From NCBI GenBank assembly GCA_033439685.1, contig JAUEDM010000008.1, positions 1 through 64,000 of the forward strand: a DNA stretch of 64,000 bases, read 5' to 3'. This document shows, one piece after another, positions 41,501 through 52,586 of this stretch. Both the position numbers and the translations under genes were made by a program. The first letter of the stretch is position 1, and each line of letters starts with the position of its first letter. Source of the DNA: Apodospora peruviana (taxonomy: Eukaryota; Ascomycota; Sordariomycetes; Sordariales; Lasiosphaeriaceae). A model generated the notes under the pieces. The model saw only the letters and a list, made by a program, of their open reading frames with translations. It was not told the origin of the DNA and did no database searches.

Positions 41501-42213
41501 AAAAGCGGACACAGCTCCCGGAAGGGGTGGGCAAGTTCTCAAAGACCATCGATGCGGTGCTCCCGGGCAGACACACACACGACCTGTACGACCAGCTGAA
41601 GCGAAAAGAGGCCTGTGTACTGGCACAACTCCGGAGGGGTATGGCGAGATTGAATGGATTTTTATATAAAATCAGGGCATCTGAATCCGACCTATGCGAT
41701 TGCGGTCACGGGAGGGAAACTGTGGATCACTTCCTGCTACGATGCGTAAGGTGGACGGCTCTACTAGAAGGTATGCTGCAATGTACGACAACAAGACGGG
41801 GGAGTATCTCGTTCTATCTGGGAGGAAAAGCGCCATCGGACCCCAAGAAATGGTCGCCAGACATGAAGGCAGTTCGGGCAACAATCAAGTCTGCCATGTC
41901 AACGGGAAGACTGGATTTGGACGCACAGAGAATAGATGCATCGCAGTAAGAGAACTTGACCAAGGGGCCCGCATAACCTCAACCAGCAGATCCTGCATTA
42001 GCTGCTGAAAATAGGACGCTGAACACTTGGAGAATATAAACTCCCAGGCGATCTGCTAATAATACGACAAGAGGCGTCGGGTGGTCTAAAGGTGAAAAAG
42101 TAGAGGGCTTGGACGAGACAATGGCAGAATTGGATGAACTGAATGTAGTTAGCGTGCATAGGCCCTTTAGGCTTAGTGCCTCCGGGCGAAATAAATTCCA
42201 TCCATCCATCCAT
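38526..42213 (+). mobile_element. Tad-like LINE retrotransposon, 5'-truncated and inactivated
   Basis: The sequence opens inside the apurinic-type endonuclease domain: LAGDFNRHDQLWGG, STIDLVLAS, HGSDHRAIE. The reverse transcriptase follows, with LKKPGKSDYTLAKSWRPISL, then GLPQGSPLSPILFLFFNAN and the active site FIDDYTAWV. Then come an RNase H domain (NPYTAELLAIATGLQ) and a C-terminal zinc knuckle, CDCGHGRETVDHFLLRC. The frames 38705-39025, 39028-39198, 39331-39846 and 40099-41949 are separated by stops and shifts; one TGA at 39844 interrupts RT. After the coding part an untranslated tail ends in AATAAATTCCATCCATCC, a TCCA-repeat end rather than poly(A). Missing 5' end and internal stops make it dead. 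Confidence 0.88.
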
Positions 42214-42405
42214 TCAAGTTGAACAGCGGGTACAATGGTGTTTAGGCGCATCATCAAAACCCTTTCCTCGAAAGCCGGTGAGAAGACCTTTAGCAAACGC
42301 CAGGTCTGTGAGTCCTGGATGCATCGAGAAAGGGCTGAAGGTACTTATTCAAGGTTGTATAAGCCTGTTACCATTGCATTGACACCTAATGAGAGCGTGC
42401 TAAGG

Positions 42406-44482
42406 TCAGCCAAGAAGAATCTCCTTCCACCGCGGGCCAGGCGGCAATGAATCAGCAACGGCCGATATATTCAGAAGTCCCAGCCCACGTCTCTCGGCAA
42501 CATCGCCGTTCCATTCAAGCAAAAGGACGAAGTAGCGATCTTCTTCCCGCCGGGGCTCCATTATATAGGAATCCTCCATAACTCTGGACAGAAGAATGAA
42601 CTCAAACCTGTCCTGGGTCGTAAAAATGGTTGTTTCTTCAGCACCGTCCAAGGAGATGGTCCCGACCCGAGCGCCTTTAGCCGTAACGATATATGCGTAA
42701 CCCGTGAAGTCGTCTCCCGGCTCAAGATTGAAGTGGACAGACACAGTCCAGAACTGTAGGAGCGGGTAGTCTGTCCCTTGCATAGAGCTAGATGCAAGAT
42801 CTTGCGTTGGATACGTCCGAGTCGAGTTGAGATAGACACCACGGGGACACTGAAACGGGCGGCGCCTCCGATACCCTGGGTACTCCCAGTTGCCAAAGGG
42901 AAAGGATTCATTTGCGGATGGGTCCCAGACGGGATTCAGCACTCCAGAGGGGCTCCTCTTATACCAGACAATCCACGTGTACTCCTCGAGCCATTCATTC
43001 AAGTTCTCAAACATCTTGCCACGTCGGGTCACGACGAGTCCGCCTTTCCAGCCGGCCCAGGAGTAGCTCGGGAAGCCTTGCCGTCGACGCAAAAAGCTCC
43101 TTGTGTTGCTCTCAAAGATGAGAAAAGCATCAAAAACGGCCGTTGGGATGCCTTGGAGAAACCTGCATTTCGATAGCTGGGAGACTCGGCGGGTGATTCC
43201 CGCAAGGGCACGAATCGTGTCGCTTGGAAGAGTGAGGGCTCTTTGGCTGTAATATATGAGCATGTTGGCGAAGTCATGCAGGGGGTCATCTAGAGCTGCC
43301 GTAGTGGGCAAGATAGACGACCAGATGTCTTGCTTCAGGTACAAGGGGCGTCCCCCCCTTGGAGATTGATCCATGAGTTGTTCTGCGTAGACATCTTCGC
43401 GGCAACGAAAGAAGACATGCCCATCAACGAAATACACCGCTCGTCGGGCGAGGAGCTGCTCTTGGAAGCTGGATGGCATTGCGTCAGCAAGTATGCCAAA
43501 TGACTGGGTAGGAGACGTACGTCCATGCCCTCGTCTCGTATACGGAGCACTTGAGGAGTCGGTCAAGTGGTACAAACAGTCCCACAGATACGTCCTCGGT
43601 GATAGGAACGGCGGCACTCGAGCACCTGCTGTTCTCATGTATACCAGGCAAGCCTCCATTGGCGTTATGACCTGACGCAGCGATAATGGTCAGCCACGAC
43701 CTCTCGTAGATCTCGTCCATAATCTTAACTCCGCGTGAAACGTCATCCGGATCATTCTGGATCAGACACAGCGCATCGACCCAGAGGTAACGAACGCCTA
43801 GCTTTCGCACTAGCTCAATCGCATCTTTGATCGTCCTGGGAATGCCCTGCCATGCTTTTTCAATGCCTCCCGGGAGCAAAAGGCCCGGCCGAGAAGTAGC
43901 CGTAAGCCGGACGGTCGAGACCTCGCCCCACACGTAGCTCAGCGCGACATAATGAGGCACGGTCCGAAGCTCCACAATCGACGAGCGCTTGACATCGATG
44001 AAGCGTACTACCTCCAGCCCAGGAAAACTGTCCTCGAAAGAGCCAGTCTTGACCCGGCACCGATCAGAGTGATACTTTGTGCAGGCTGAGATCCAGTCTT
44101 CGAGACGAGCGATGGGAAACTCGGCCCCTACTGTCGGCCGCAGATATTCATGGTCGGCTGCCGGTCTGTCATTCGATGCCGATGGCGCCATACAGATCCA
44201 GTTTGCCAGATATGTCGGGTCGATGGTGAAGCCGCCGCGGCCGCCAGGGCCGCTGCTGGAGTACCAGTGGAGTCCCACATCTGTCTCTTTCGATAGTGGG
44301 AGGGTGTTGTCCCAGGTATCCGTGTGATATAGAGCACGGAAAGCGGTGACGACCACGCGGCATAAGGGGCAGTCGCTGTTCTTAACTCTGGCGCCAGAGC
44401 CCAGCGTGAACTTCGTACCGGCGACGAGATCCTGAAGCGGGATTTTTGCGCAGTACTCGCACAGCGGCTTGAGAGGCGGCAT
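42406..44482 (-). CDS. HET-domain (heterokaryon incompatibility) protein, two exons (674 aa)
   Basis: I read complement(join(42406..43468,43521..44482)). The 52-nt intron (GTACGT donor, CTGAC branch point, CCAG acceptor) joins YETRAWT to FQEQLLARR, a conserved HET-domain junction. The domain spans about residues 175-330: VALSYVWGEVS, IPRTIKDAIELVRKLGVRYL, WVDALCLIQNDPDD, and the RAWTFQEQLLARR end. The N-terminus has a Cys pair CEYCAKIP and CPLCRVVV, common in this class. The C-terminal part holds the usual PSYSWAGW motif and a variable region. Such proteins can trigger cell death on fusion of unlike strains, but most copies have unknown partners. No break is visible. It lies tail-on to the LINE. 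Confidence 0.88.
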
Positions 44483-44795
44483 TTGGTGAGAGAGAACGAA
44501 GGCCTATTGTACAGCCAGCTGCAGGAAATTTGTATAGGGCCGAGGTCAAGGAAAGGAAAGTAATGAAATGAACAATGGGTCGGGCGGATGCGGTGCGATT
44601 GTCCAAGTCGTGGAGATGCGACATGTACCTATGTCAGGCTATGAGGGGTAATCTAACGGTCCCCATTGAAACAGAGGAATGGTGGCGACACCCCCCTAAT
44701 TGTTAACCACACACATCCTCAGGGCTAGGGTCAGCCCCGAGCCACACCACCAGCCGTCCAACAGGTAGCCTCAAAACAGCCAACTTTACCACCTA
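44483..44795. other. upstream region of the HET gene
   Basis: No gene. The stretch ends at the TA target site of the MITE that follows. Confidence 0.5.
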
Positions 44796-45062
44796 AAAAC
44801 AACACTTTCCGAGGTAACCGCAGGGACAGAAAGTTGAATAAAAGTACCAACTAGGTCAACGCATTAATGCAATTGACTCAATTAAGCAAATACGTTGGAA
44901 ATCTTCGAATTCGCGCATGCGTAACGCAATTGACTAGATTAAGCAAATACATCGGAAATCGACGAATTCGCGCATGCATAACAATTGCAATTGATGTGTT
45001 AATTTAGTCGGTACTTTGAGTCAGCTTTTTGTCCCTGCGGTTACCTCAGAAAGTGTTGTTTT
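44796..45062. mobile_element. TA-flanked MITE (267 bp) with internal tandem repeats
   Basis: Terminal inverted repeats of about 34 bp begin AAAACAACACTTTC (44796) and end GAAAGTGTTGTTTT (45062), matching apart from one base. Direct TA dinucleotides flank them at 44794-44795 and 45063-45064, the target duplication of Tc1/mariner/pogo elements. Inside, a unit of about 60 bp (GCAATTGACT, ATTAAGCAAATAC, CGAATTCGCGCATGC) occurs twice in tandem between about 44870 and 44990. There is no transposase, so it is non-autonomous. Confidence 0.85.
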
Positions 45063-47035
45063 TAAGTACGGAAGGATTTGGGGTTCGCCTGTTTTATATT
45101 AGGTCTATCATAAATTACCTTGCATCTTTTCATCTCGTTCCCAGCTCACCGGCTCCGGATATGCCAAGACATGCAAAATGTCCAAAAAGAAAAATCTTCG
45201 TCCTTGATTCCACAGCTTAACCACATCAAATATGCCGTCATGCAGCCGTGAATGACTGCGTTTCAAACTGCATGATATCTGTACAGTGGGTAGTAGTTAC
45301 GCTCAGAAGGAGCCTGCTACTTGCTTTGACTACCAACATGATATGATAGCTGCTGACCACTGCATCGCTGCCTAGCAGTAAAGGTTGCTTATTGAGACAC
45401 TTATACCAGTGAAGAGAAGGGAAGTGAGCAACTTATTGGGTCAGTGAGCCACTCGCAGGCCTGTACCACCATCTCTCGGCTTTAGGTTCAATCCTTCTGT
45501 GCACCTTGACCGTATGCACTTCGACCTACCGCACTTGCTGACAGACCGTTTAGCCGGACCGGTCGGGAATTGTACCATATGGCAGCAAACAATTAAGGCT
45601 GCCAAGGGATCAAATGCGCGCCAAGCGGAAGCTACCTATGGGGGGAGGTTTGTGGTTGTCGGTGGCTTAATCTGTGTCTGGATGACCTGCTTTTTTGCAG
45701 CTTGCTTTTGTCAATCTGGCAGCATCTCATCTGACGTATGAATAATGTTGTCTTCCCTTCAACTATTGGCTTCGTTGCGAATAGCTCTTGGGAGGACCTA
45801 AATCAACAAATACAAAATCATATCGCTGATCCGGGCAATGGCATGGGTTTGGATGTGACTGTTGATAAGGAACACTATGTGCGCCCAGAGCCCCATAATT
45901 CGCGTAACGTGGACGACGCCCGCCAGACGAAGATAAAGATGAACCCAGACGATGGAGACATTTTGCACCTATAGCAACGCCATTTAATGGCCGCTATGCA
46001 GGATAACCTGTCCGCAGCCAGCGTGCAGGCGTTGCCTTCGGCGCGCGAAGTCTTGATAACGACGCTGATGATAGCTTTCGAACCGGAAAAAATATGCAGG
46101 GTAGCGCACAGGTTGGTCAAGTTTGGGATAAACAAATGGACTCGGTGGTCAATGCACTCCAAGAGTTAACGATGTAAGAATCGCACCCGCTACTCACTAG
46201 TCTCGCGATAGCAGCATCTAACAAAAGCAGATAAAGCCTAACAACAAACACCACAGACGCACGCAGTCCCAAAACGGGTTGGTTCGCCAATAGGGAAGGA
46301 TACACCGAGACGGCGCTCTCGTCTCCCCAACACTCGAGCTGGTCGAAAACGATCCTACTACTACATAAGACGAAGCTACTATAAATCTTTACACAACAAA
46401 CTGTTTAAAGCCCCACGCAACCATGATAAGAATAAAGGAAAAGGACTCGCAATATACGAAAATAACCACCCCTCGCCAGCACCACTACCACCACAACAAC
46501 TTCTGTCTAGGACACCGACATGGTATACAGAAGACCACCTCTGTGTCCTTACTACAGACGATTTATACGAGAGCTACTACCGCAACTTTAACCCCTCCTC
46601 AAATGCAAGACACATACCCCCAGACCCACCAACCGTCACGGCGCGACCGCGATCCAACCCGAAACGAACCTAGGGAGCAGGAGAGATAAACCTCCCGCCG
46701 GAGGAAGTTCACGTACTTATCCTCACGTAGGCGAAACAGGACACCAGAAGAAACAACGGGCAGTTTTTGTCGCCGAGTTTGGATATAGAGACCGCTGTTA
46801 TGCGGGCGTATTTCAAGAGGAGGGGGTATAGGGTATGTCAGATGAAAAGGGGTGCCTGTTAGAAAGACCAGAATCATAGATTTGTAATAGTTGCCACAAG
46901 GCGTGCAATTACAATTGCGTTGGTTTGCCACCATCTACAACAATAAAAGAAGCTCTCTGGCTTTGCCAGAAAGCGAGACAGAGAGGAAAGACAATAATGG
47001 AATAAATCCTCATAAAATCAACGAATCCAATGTGC
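45063..47035. other. about 2 kb of possible upstream exons of the caspase-like gene; no complete gene
   Basis: A plus frame at 45738-45974 (78 codons, MNNVVFPSTIGFVANSSWED) looks coding but is unrecognised. Another plus-strand frame, about 46006-46173, ends at a good GTAAGA donor after VWDKQMDSVVNALQELT. A further open stretch from about 46240 to 46676 contains WYTEDHLCVLTTDDLYESYY. The phases of the last two do not fit a simple splice, so the gene is either broken or has introns I cannot place. Confidence 0.3.
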
Positions 47036-47961
47036 ATCGCTTCTGACAGGGTACAATACCGCCACGTGCTGGAGGACTATCCTACCGCCGCCGTCAAGAC
47101 GATATTAGACAAGTTTTTGGACAAGTTATTTGAAAAGAGTTTGTTAGTGGTTTATTATCATAGGTTCGGGAGTATAAATGAGGAGGGGAGGATGGTGTTT
47201 TCTAGGTACGCCCCCTCATTAAAGCGAAAATAGGGACTTGTTACTAAGTATGATTAGTGGAAACGGAAGCTCCTTCTTCTGGGACGACATTCGCGATCCG
47301 ATAATGCAAGCTCCCGGTGATGTGTTGCTTATTTTTGACTGCTGTCCTATTCCGGGGCTAACGATGAGACGGAAATGTTAGTCGAGGCGGGGATGGTCTC
47401 TTTGTCACAGTTGACAAAACAGTTGCTTGGGATCTGTGCGCCTAGCAGTAGTGTTTATGGGGAGAGCAGAACGACGGGTATGATGACGGCGCTCAACATG
47501 GGCGGCGTGATGCTTCTTGGACGCCCGAAGACGCGCTGCCCCTCCGGAAGGCCGAGCAAGACTGGACGGACGACTGTCCCGCTTATCGCGAGGTGAAACC
47601 CATCGTTAAATTCAGGTGGTTCATTGTGGTGCGCAAGCGCCTTCGCCACTCTTTATGCTTCAACATCACGACGATTGGACCGAACGGTGTGCGGAAAGTG
47701 GATCGGGGGCAGGCGATGGACTTTGTCGTGCTTCATAATGCGAACATCGAGCCATCGGAGCCGTTCGAAGAAGAGAGCATCATGCGGCTGCCGATTACTG
47801 TGATCATTGAGGCGAGTGAGGAATCGATTTCGCCGTGGGCACGGTTGGACTGTGGACGGATTTATACTGTTGAGAATAATCTGCGGGTTTTGAAGCTTGG
47901 ACAGGTGCATCCTGATTCTCTGCTGCGGTTGGAGGAGTATTTCACGGCAAATGTTTCGTAA
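47036..47961 (+). pseudogene. caspase-like (peptidase C14) gene, broken
   Basis: Frame 47036-47205 reads DYPTAAVKTILDKFLD then LFEKSLLVVYYHRFGSIN. A 52-nt intron (47206-47257, GTACGC donor, TACTAAG branch point, TTAG acceptor) joins VFS to SGNGSSFFWDDIRDPIMQAP and DVLLIFDCC, the caspase-like cysteine region. Right after DCC, near 47350, the frame shifts by two bases; the next frame continues YSGANDETEMLVEAG. A further shift leads into a long coherent frame ending at 47961 (PLRKAEQDWTDDC, RWFIVVRKRLRHSL, MRLPITVIIEAS). The catalytic His expected in a VYYxGHG motif is replaced (YYHRFG has Phe there). With the frameshift, a dead gene is likely. Confidence 0.6.
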
Positions 47962-48535
47962 TTTACCGATTTACTAACCAGAGAAAATGAGGTGCCTGGT
48001 AGGTGGGTTGTTGACTTGAATCATCGACAGGGTCCAGTGGAGTGGGTGTGAACGAGTAATTCCCTGGCGGAGCCGGAGGCGGATGAAGCGCTGGTCTCGT
48101 AGCGACACTGGGTCGTGACGGGGGATAGTGTGACGACAGGTAGTGGTGGGCTAGGAATGGTGACCCTAACCCTGGAAGCCGCATCGCCGCAGACATTTGG
48201 GAGAGACGCGTCGGAGACGCGTACCTTTCCCTCTTTTCTTTTTTTTTTCCCTTAGAGTAGAATCTTCGTTCGTAAAGCCAATTGAACAGCTATCACGCCT
48301 TGAACCGCTGGCCGTGACATTTGGAAGCTCTTATTTGGGAACAATGGTTGTCTATCATACCCTGCGTGCTGCCAGTATGGAAAAAATGCAAACTTTGTTA
48401 CTACATACAATAAACAAGGTCAAAGAAATATTGTTTGTCCGCCCGGTTGACAAGTACTTCTACACCATTCTGCTTGCATATCAAAGACCACCTAGAAGCA
48501 ACAAGCTAAGTCTCCTCGATTCAAGACACCAAATC
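47962..48535. other. convergent spacer between the caspase-like remnant and the beta-lactamase-fold gene
   Basis: A poly-T run of ten bases at about 48240-48249. A plus frame at 48197-48940 is largely the antisense of the beta-lactamase-fold gene. No gene seen. Confidence 0.5.
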
Positions 48536-50401
48536 CTACGTCTCCCGCGCCAACCTCACCCTATAAGCCGGCATCGTCACCCCAATCGCCTCCCCACTGT
48601 CCCCGTCCACATCAAACACAAACAGCGACAACCCCGCACCAAAGTACGTGCTGGCGTCCACCACCAGCCAGTCCGGGCTCGCCATGCCCGGCCCCACAAA
48701 CAGCGCCTCCTCCTCGGACCCTTTACCAGGCGAATCCCGTGCCCCCACCAGCCGAAACGCCACCTGTCTCTGCCCGCTCGCGTCCAGCCCATCCACAGAC
48801 GGCAGCAATCTACGTGGTCCCGGCCCGGCAATCGCTCCAAGAAACGCCGACGAGAGCACATCCGTCCCGTTGCTCACCCACTGTTCTACGACCAGCCCGG
48901 GAGGTGCGTGTGTATATGCACCATCCTCTTCCGTTTTTAATACCAGCGTCGAGTTCAAGTACGAGCCCCCGCCGGCGATGGAGGTGTAGCTGTACGTGCC
49001 CCCGAAGTTCCGACCCGCCTCGACACCAGCCTGGCTCTGTATCGCGGGCAGAATTGCCGTCGACACCGCATCTGCCAGCGCCGCGACGACACCAGCCCTG
49101 CTTTCAGTGTCTGGTGGACTGCCCGCAGAGAGGATGCTGAATCCCGTGCCGTACTCAGGCACGAGGACCAGCCAGGAGGAGTACACGCCCGCGTCGCCGC
49201 TCTTGGCATACATGTCTGTTACCTTTCCCGACGGTCTGTGCACGTACCGGAGGATCTCCCAGGGCGCGCCGACGGCGTACTGTAGTCGCGAGGTAAACGA
49301 CACGGGCTTGAGCCAGCGGCGCGTCTGGTCGGGGGTGAGGAGAGACGAGTTCAGGATGCCGGTGCCGAATCGAGCCAGGTCGGTGGTGGTGGAGAAGATG
49401 CCGCCGGAAGAGACGAATATCCCGTTGGGGGCGGGATAGGTTTTCGCGTCGGAGGGGATGATTACGCTGCGGGGGTACAGGTCCGTTGGGGGTGGGTCGG
49501 AGAATGTGGATGACATGCCCAAGGGGTTTAGGATGTTCTCTTGGAAGAGATTGGCGATGGATTGGTTGGTCACTGCGGAGAGGGCCAGCCCGAGGAGAAC
49601 GAAGCCGTTGTTGGAGTACGCAGGGGAGGACCACGGCAGAAAGGTAGGCGCACGGTTGGCTACGCCGGATAGGTAGGGCTCGGCCGTACAGGGCAGGTTT
49701 TGCAAGAGCAGAGGTAGACACGGCGGGGCAGAGAGCGGGTCGCTTGCGTTGAAAGGCGGTAGACCCGATGCGGCCATCATGCTGGTCTCTGAGACGTTGA
49801 GCTGCGCCATCTGCAGTGCGATCTCGCCGAGGTTGGGGAAGCCATCGCGGGGCACGCCGCCGAGCTGGGCGGCCAGGGCGCGCATGGTGATTTTGTCCCA
49901 GGGGGTTGACAGGACGCCTTCATTGCTGATACTACCGGAGAGAGGCGCGAGGATGTCGCTCAGTGGACGTTCCCATTGGTCATCGCTCAGCGTGAGCAGG
50001 CCTGCCAGAACGGTGAAGACCTTGGTGATGCTCGCAACGCGGTATATGCTGTTCCCATCGACCCTGTTGGTGCCCTGGGTGGACGCGGCGATCTCGGGGG
50101 ATGTGTGGTGGAACTGGAGCGAGTTCGCGGCGTCAGGGTCGTGGAGTGAGAACAAGCCGATAGAGAAGGTGATATTTCGGGCTTCAGGGGGGAGGATCGT
50201 GGAGGTCCCGTTTGAGTTGTTGCCCGCGACGCGGGCTTCGAGAGCCGTCGTGAAGTCTTCCCATGCTTTCTTGACGAGACTGTGGTCGCTGGTCAAGTCC
50301 CTGGGTGGTGGAAAGCTGGGGCCGGAGAAGTCGCCGAATACCCCGGGGATGAGGGATTGTCCTGCGACGAGGGCGAGTGCATGTCGTAGAGAGATGTGCA
50401 T
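48536..50401 (-). CDS. secreted beta-lactamase-fold serine hydrolase (622 aa)
   Basis: Intronless. The ATG at 50401 (MHISLRHALALVAGQSLIPG) provides a signal peptide of about 23 residues; the frame is open further upstream but those codons would disrupt it. The class C beta-lactamase/penicillin-binding fold is clear: S124-x-x-K127 in YRVASITKVFT, Y262-x-N264 in PAYSNNGFVLLG, and a C-terminal region with YAKSGDAGVYSSW in place of the third motif. An additional C-terminal beta domain (about residues 460-622) is present. Many Asn-x-Ser/Thr sites (NGTS, NVSET, NSSLL, NSTL) fit secretion. Family members hydrolyse esters, amides or D-amino peptides; some sit in secondary-metabolite clusters, but no such cluster is visible here. 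Substrate unknown. Confidence 0.85.
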   Translation of the reverse strand: MHISLRHALALVAGQSLIPGVFGDFSGPSFPPPRDLTSDHSLVKKAWEDFTTALEARVAGNNSNGTSTILPPEARNITFSIGLFSLHDPDAANSLQFHHTSPEIAASTQGTNRVDGNSIYRVASITKVFTVLAGLLTLSDDQWERPLSDILAPLSGSISNEGVLSTPWDKITMRALAAQLGGVPRDGFPNLGEIALQMAQLNVSETSMMAASGLPPFNASDPLSAPPCLPLLLQNLPCTAEPYLSGVANRAPTFLPWSSPAYSNNGFVLLGLALSAVTNQSIANLFQENILNPLGMSSTFSDPPPTDLYPRSVIIPSDAKTYPAPNGIFVSSGGIFSTTTDLARFGTGILNSSLLTPDQTRRWLKPVSFTSRLQYAVGAPWEILRYVHRPSGKVTDMYAKSGDAGVYSSWLVLVPEYGTGFSILSAGSPPDTESRAGVVAALADAVSTAILPAIQSQAGVEAGRNFGGTYSYTSIAGGGSYLNSTLVLKTEEDGAYTHAPPGLVVEQWVSNGTDVLSSAFLGAIAGPGPRRLLPSVDGLDASGQRQVAFRLVGARDSPGKGSEEEALFVGPGMASPDWLVVDASTYFGAGLSLFVFDVDGDSGEAIGVTMPAYRVRLARET

Positions 50402-50946
50402 GATGAGATGTCGATGATGTGCCTTGAACCAGGGAAAAGAAGATGTTTCTTGTTGTGCTTGTGTGAAGGTTAACAACATCCAATCGACACTTTCACAACC
50501 GCTTGTTTTATATATCTTTGGGAGGGTCCATCGGGCCAGTCAGCCTGGCAGCGTCGTGAGAAGACTGACGTCGTTTCCTGTGCATCTCACTGCCTTGTTA
50601 ATGAAATGCAAGATCCGTGCCTGTGGCTGATGATTATGATCTCGTTTACGCAGATCTCACCGATGTCCCAATTAGGCTAGATGTGCCGCTCGACCAATCA
50701 GAAGTCAATCTTTTCGTAGCACATTTGGCTGTGCCGCTTACCTCGTGTCCTCGCCAAGAAAAGCTGAATAAGACGTACCTTCTGCCTAGGTCAAGGGTCC
50801 AACTATTCTCATCCAAGGTTACATCGGGGGTGGCCGTTATATAAGGAGGCAATCTTCCAGTTTAGGTTCGACGCTGCGCTCTTCTTATACGACCCCAATA
50901 ACGTTCAGATATCATGAAAATTCAGCACTAGTGTTGCTTGTTGAAC
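50402..50946. promoter_or_regulatory. divergent promoter region, TATA candidates for both neighbours
   Basis: Between the hydrolase gene (minus) and the Zn2Cys6 gene (plus). ATATATAAAAC on the minus strand (about 50515-50505) is about 105 bp upstream of the hydrolase ATG. TATATAA at 50838-50844 is about 105 bp upstream of the regulator ATG. The pairing raises the possibility that the regulator controls the hydrolase. Confidence 0.45.
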
Positions 50947-52586
50947 ATGCCCGGAGTACCGTCGAGTCGCGGCTGTGATGCCTGTCGTCAGCAAAAGAAA
51001 AAGGTATTGTTACCCTAATTTCCAAAAAACTTGCTTCCTTGGACATAGTACCTTACATCCGCATACTAGTGCGACCAGTTGAAACCGCTATGCTCACGAT
51101 GTGCCCGCCTTCGCGTACCCTGCATCGGTAGTGGTCAACGCCGTTACAAGTTCCTCGGGCATACGACGTCACTAGATCAGACACTTCCTCACTTGGCCAA
51201 ACAACCCTCCACTACGAAAGACACTGAACCCACGCCCCCTTTGCCTTTGGCCACCAGACTAATGCCCGTGGCCACCATACCAGTAGCCGTGCCCTCTAAC
51301 AAAGCCACCCTCGACGCAAGCCGTTTCGTCTCAGCCCTGCAGGTGACCGACGTGCGATTCGACCTGCGCATCTACGGTCCCTTTTTCGTTGACTTACCCC
51401 GTCGACTGGGTAGGAACCAAGCGCTGGACGCATCTATCCGCGCCTTAAGTGTGTCGTTTCCGGCGGTGCAGACGCACAAGTACACGTCGGATATGTACAA
51501 GGCGTATGGGGAGGCACTCGGGTGTCTGCGGGCCGCTGTGGGGGATGCAACCACGGCCGGGTCGGTAGAGACACTGTGCGCGGTGTATCTGATTGTGATT
51601 TGCCAGGTACGTCTGTCCGCCTTGCACAGTGTTCTTCTTGGTGGGGGCCGTATGCTAACTGTTGCCTAAATGATCAGGGGTGGATCGGCAGAGGAGGCGA
51701 CATCTTCCCCAGCCACGGCGAAGCCATTGCGCACCTGCTCAACGCCGCAGCGACGTCAAAGAACGGAAACTGGCAAGATGAGTTTGCAGCCGAGTTAGCC
51801 AACACGCTGCTCGTCATTGTGGTGAGTCACGGTGTTCTTTTTTCCCTTCTCACTACGAACCCACACTGAAAAGGTTCCAAACCAAAGCTCCTCGAAAGTT
51901 TCACAAACCACCGTATCAACCTCAACCCCGTCCTCTGGGCCTCGGAGCTACCCCTCACCATCGCTCGACCCAACCGGGAACCTCACATCAGCAACAGCCC
52001 AACCGGCACCGACGGCGTCGAATGCCTACGCATCCCCGCCCTGGCCTCTATATCATCCTACGTGCGCGACGTCCGGGGACACCTGCCAGGCATACGATCA
52101 ACTTACTACGGGCCGCTACAACGGGATCTTGCACGGATGAAGTTCCTCTTATCAGACCGCTTGAGTTGCAATGACACGCCGACGGAGAGGCATGTCCATG
52201 CCAGACGACAGACAAGGTACGGGATGGTGCTTCTCTTAGCGCTAATGGCTAATTGGGCGCTGAGCGTCTACGACACCACTAGCCTGCGTACTACCCTCGG
52301 CGATGGCGATGCAGGTGGTGGTGGTGCAGAGCTGGAACTTGAAAAGGAGGCAAATTACTTCGTCGACGAGACTATCCATCTCGCGGAGGAGGCGTCGGTG
52401 TATAGGCCCCTGGCTGCGAGTGCCATGCCGGCGTTCATACTAGCTGCTAGGACGATGCTCGGCGTGAAGCAGCACCGTGCTGAGGACGATGGGGACAGGA
52501 AGAGGAAGTTGGCGAGGCTTGCGAGGATAGAGGAGTTACTGGTGCTGTATCGGGGGGACTTTCCGGCTTCGGCGGCTGGTACCTAG
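50947..52586 (+). CDS. Zn2Cys6 transcription factor, four exons (478 aa)
   Basis: I read join(50947..51003,51070..51606,51678..51821,51888..52586). All exon junctions are in phase 0. Intron 1 (66 nt) splits the zinc cluster between CDACRQQKKK and CDQLKPLCSRC; the six cysteines are C10, C13, C20, C27, C30 and C37 with canonical spacing. Introns 2 (71 nt, GTACGT...TCAG) and 3 (66 nt, GTGAGT...AAAG) are short. The remainder is a helical fungal transcription-factor domain: VETLCAVYLIVICQGW, FPSHGEAIAHLLNAA, and LLESFTNHRINLNPVLWA. It is a nuclear regulator with a complete structure. Its closest neighbour is the divergent secreted hydrolase; the target genes are unknown. Confidence 0.85.

Noticed and set aside
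49749..50417. 222-codon plus-strand frame
   Set aside because: Antisense of the beta-lactamase-fold gene and without motifs.
42406..52586. Secondary-metabolite cluster suggested by hydrolase plus Zn2Cys6 regulator
   Set aside because: No polyketide synthase, NRPS, terpene synthase or tailoring enzyme is present nearby.
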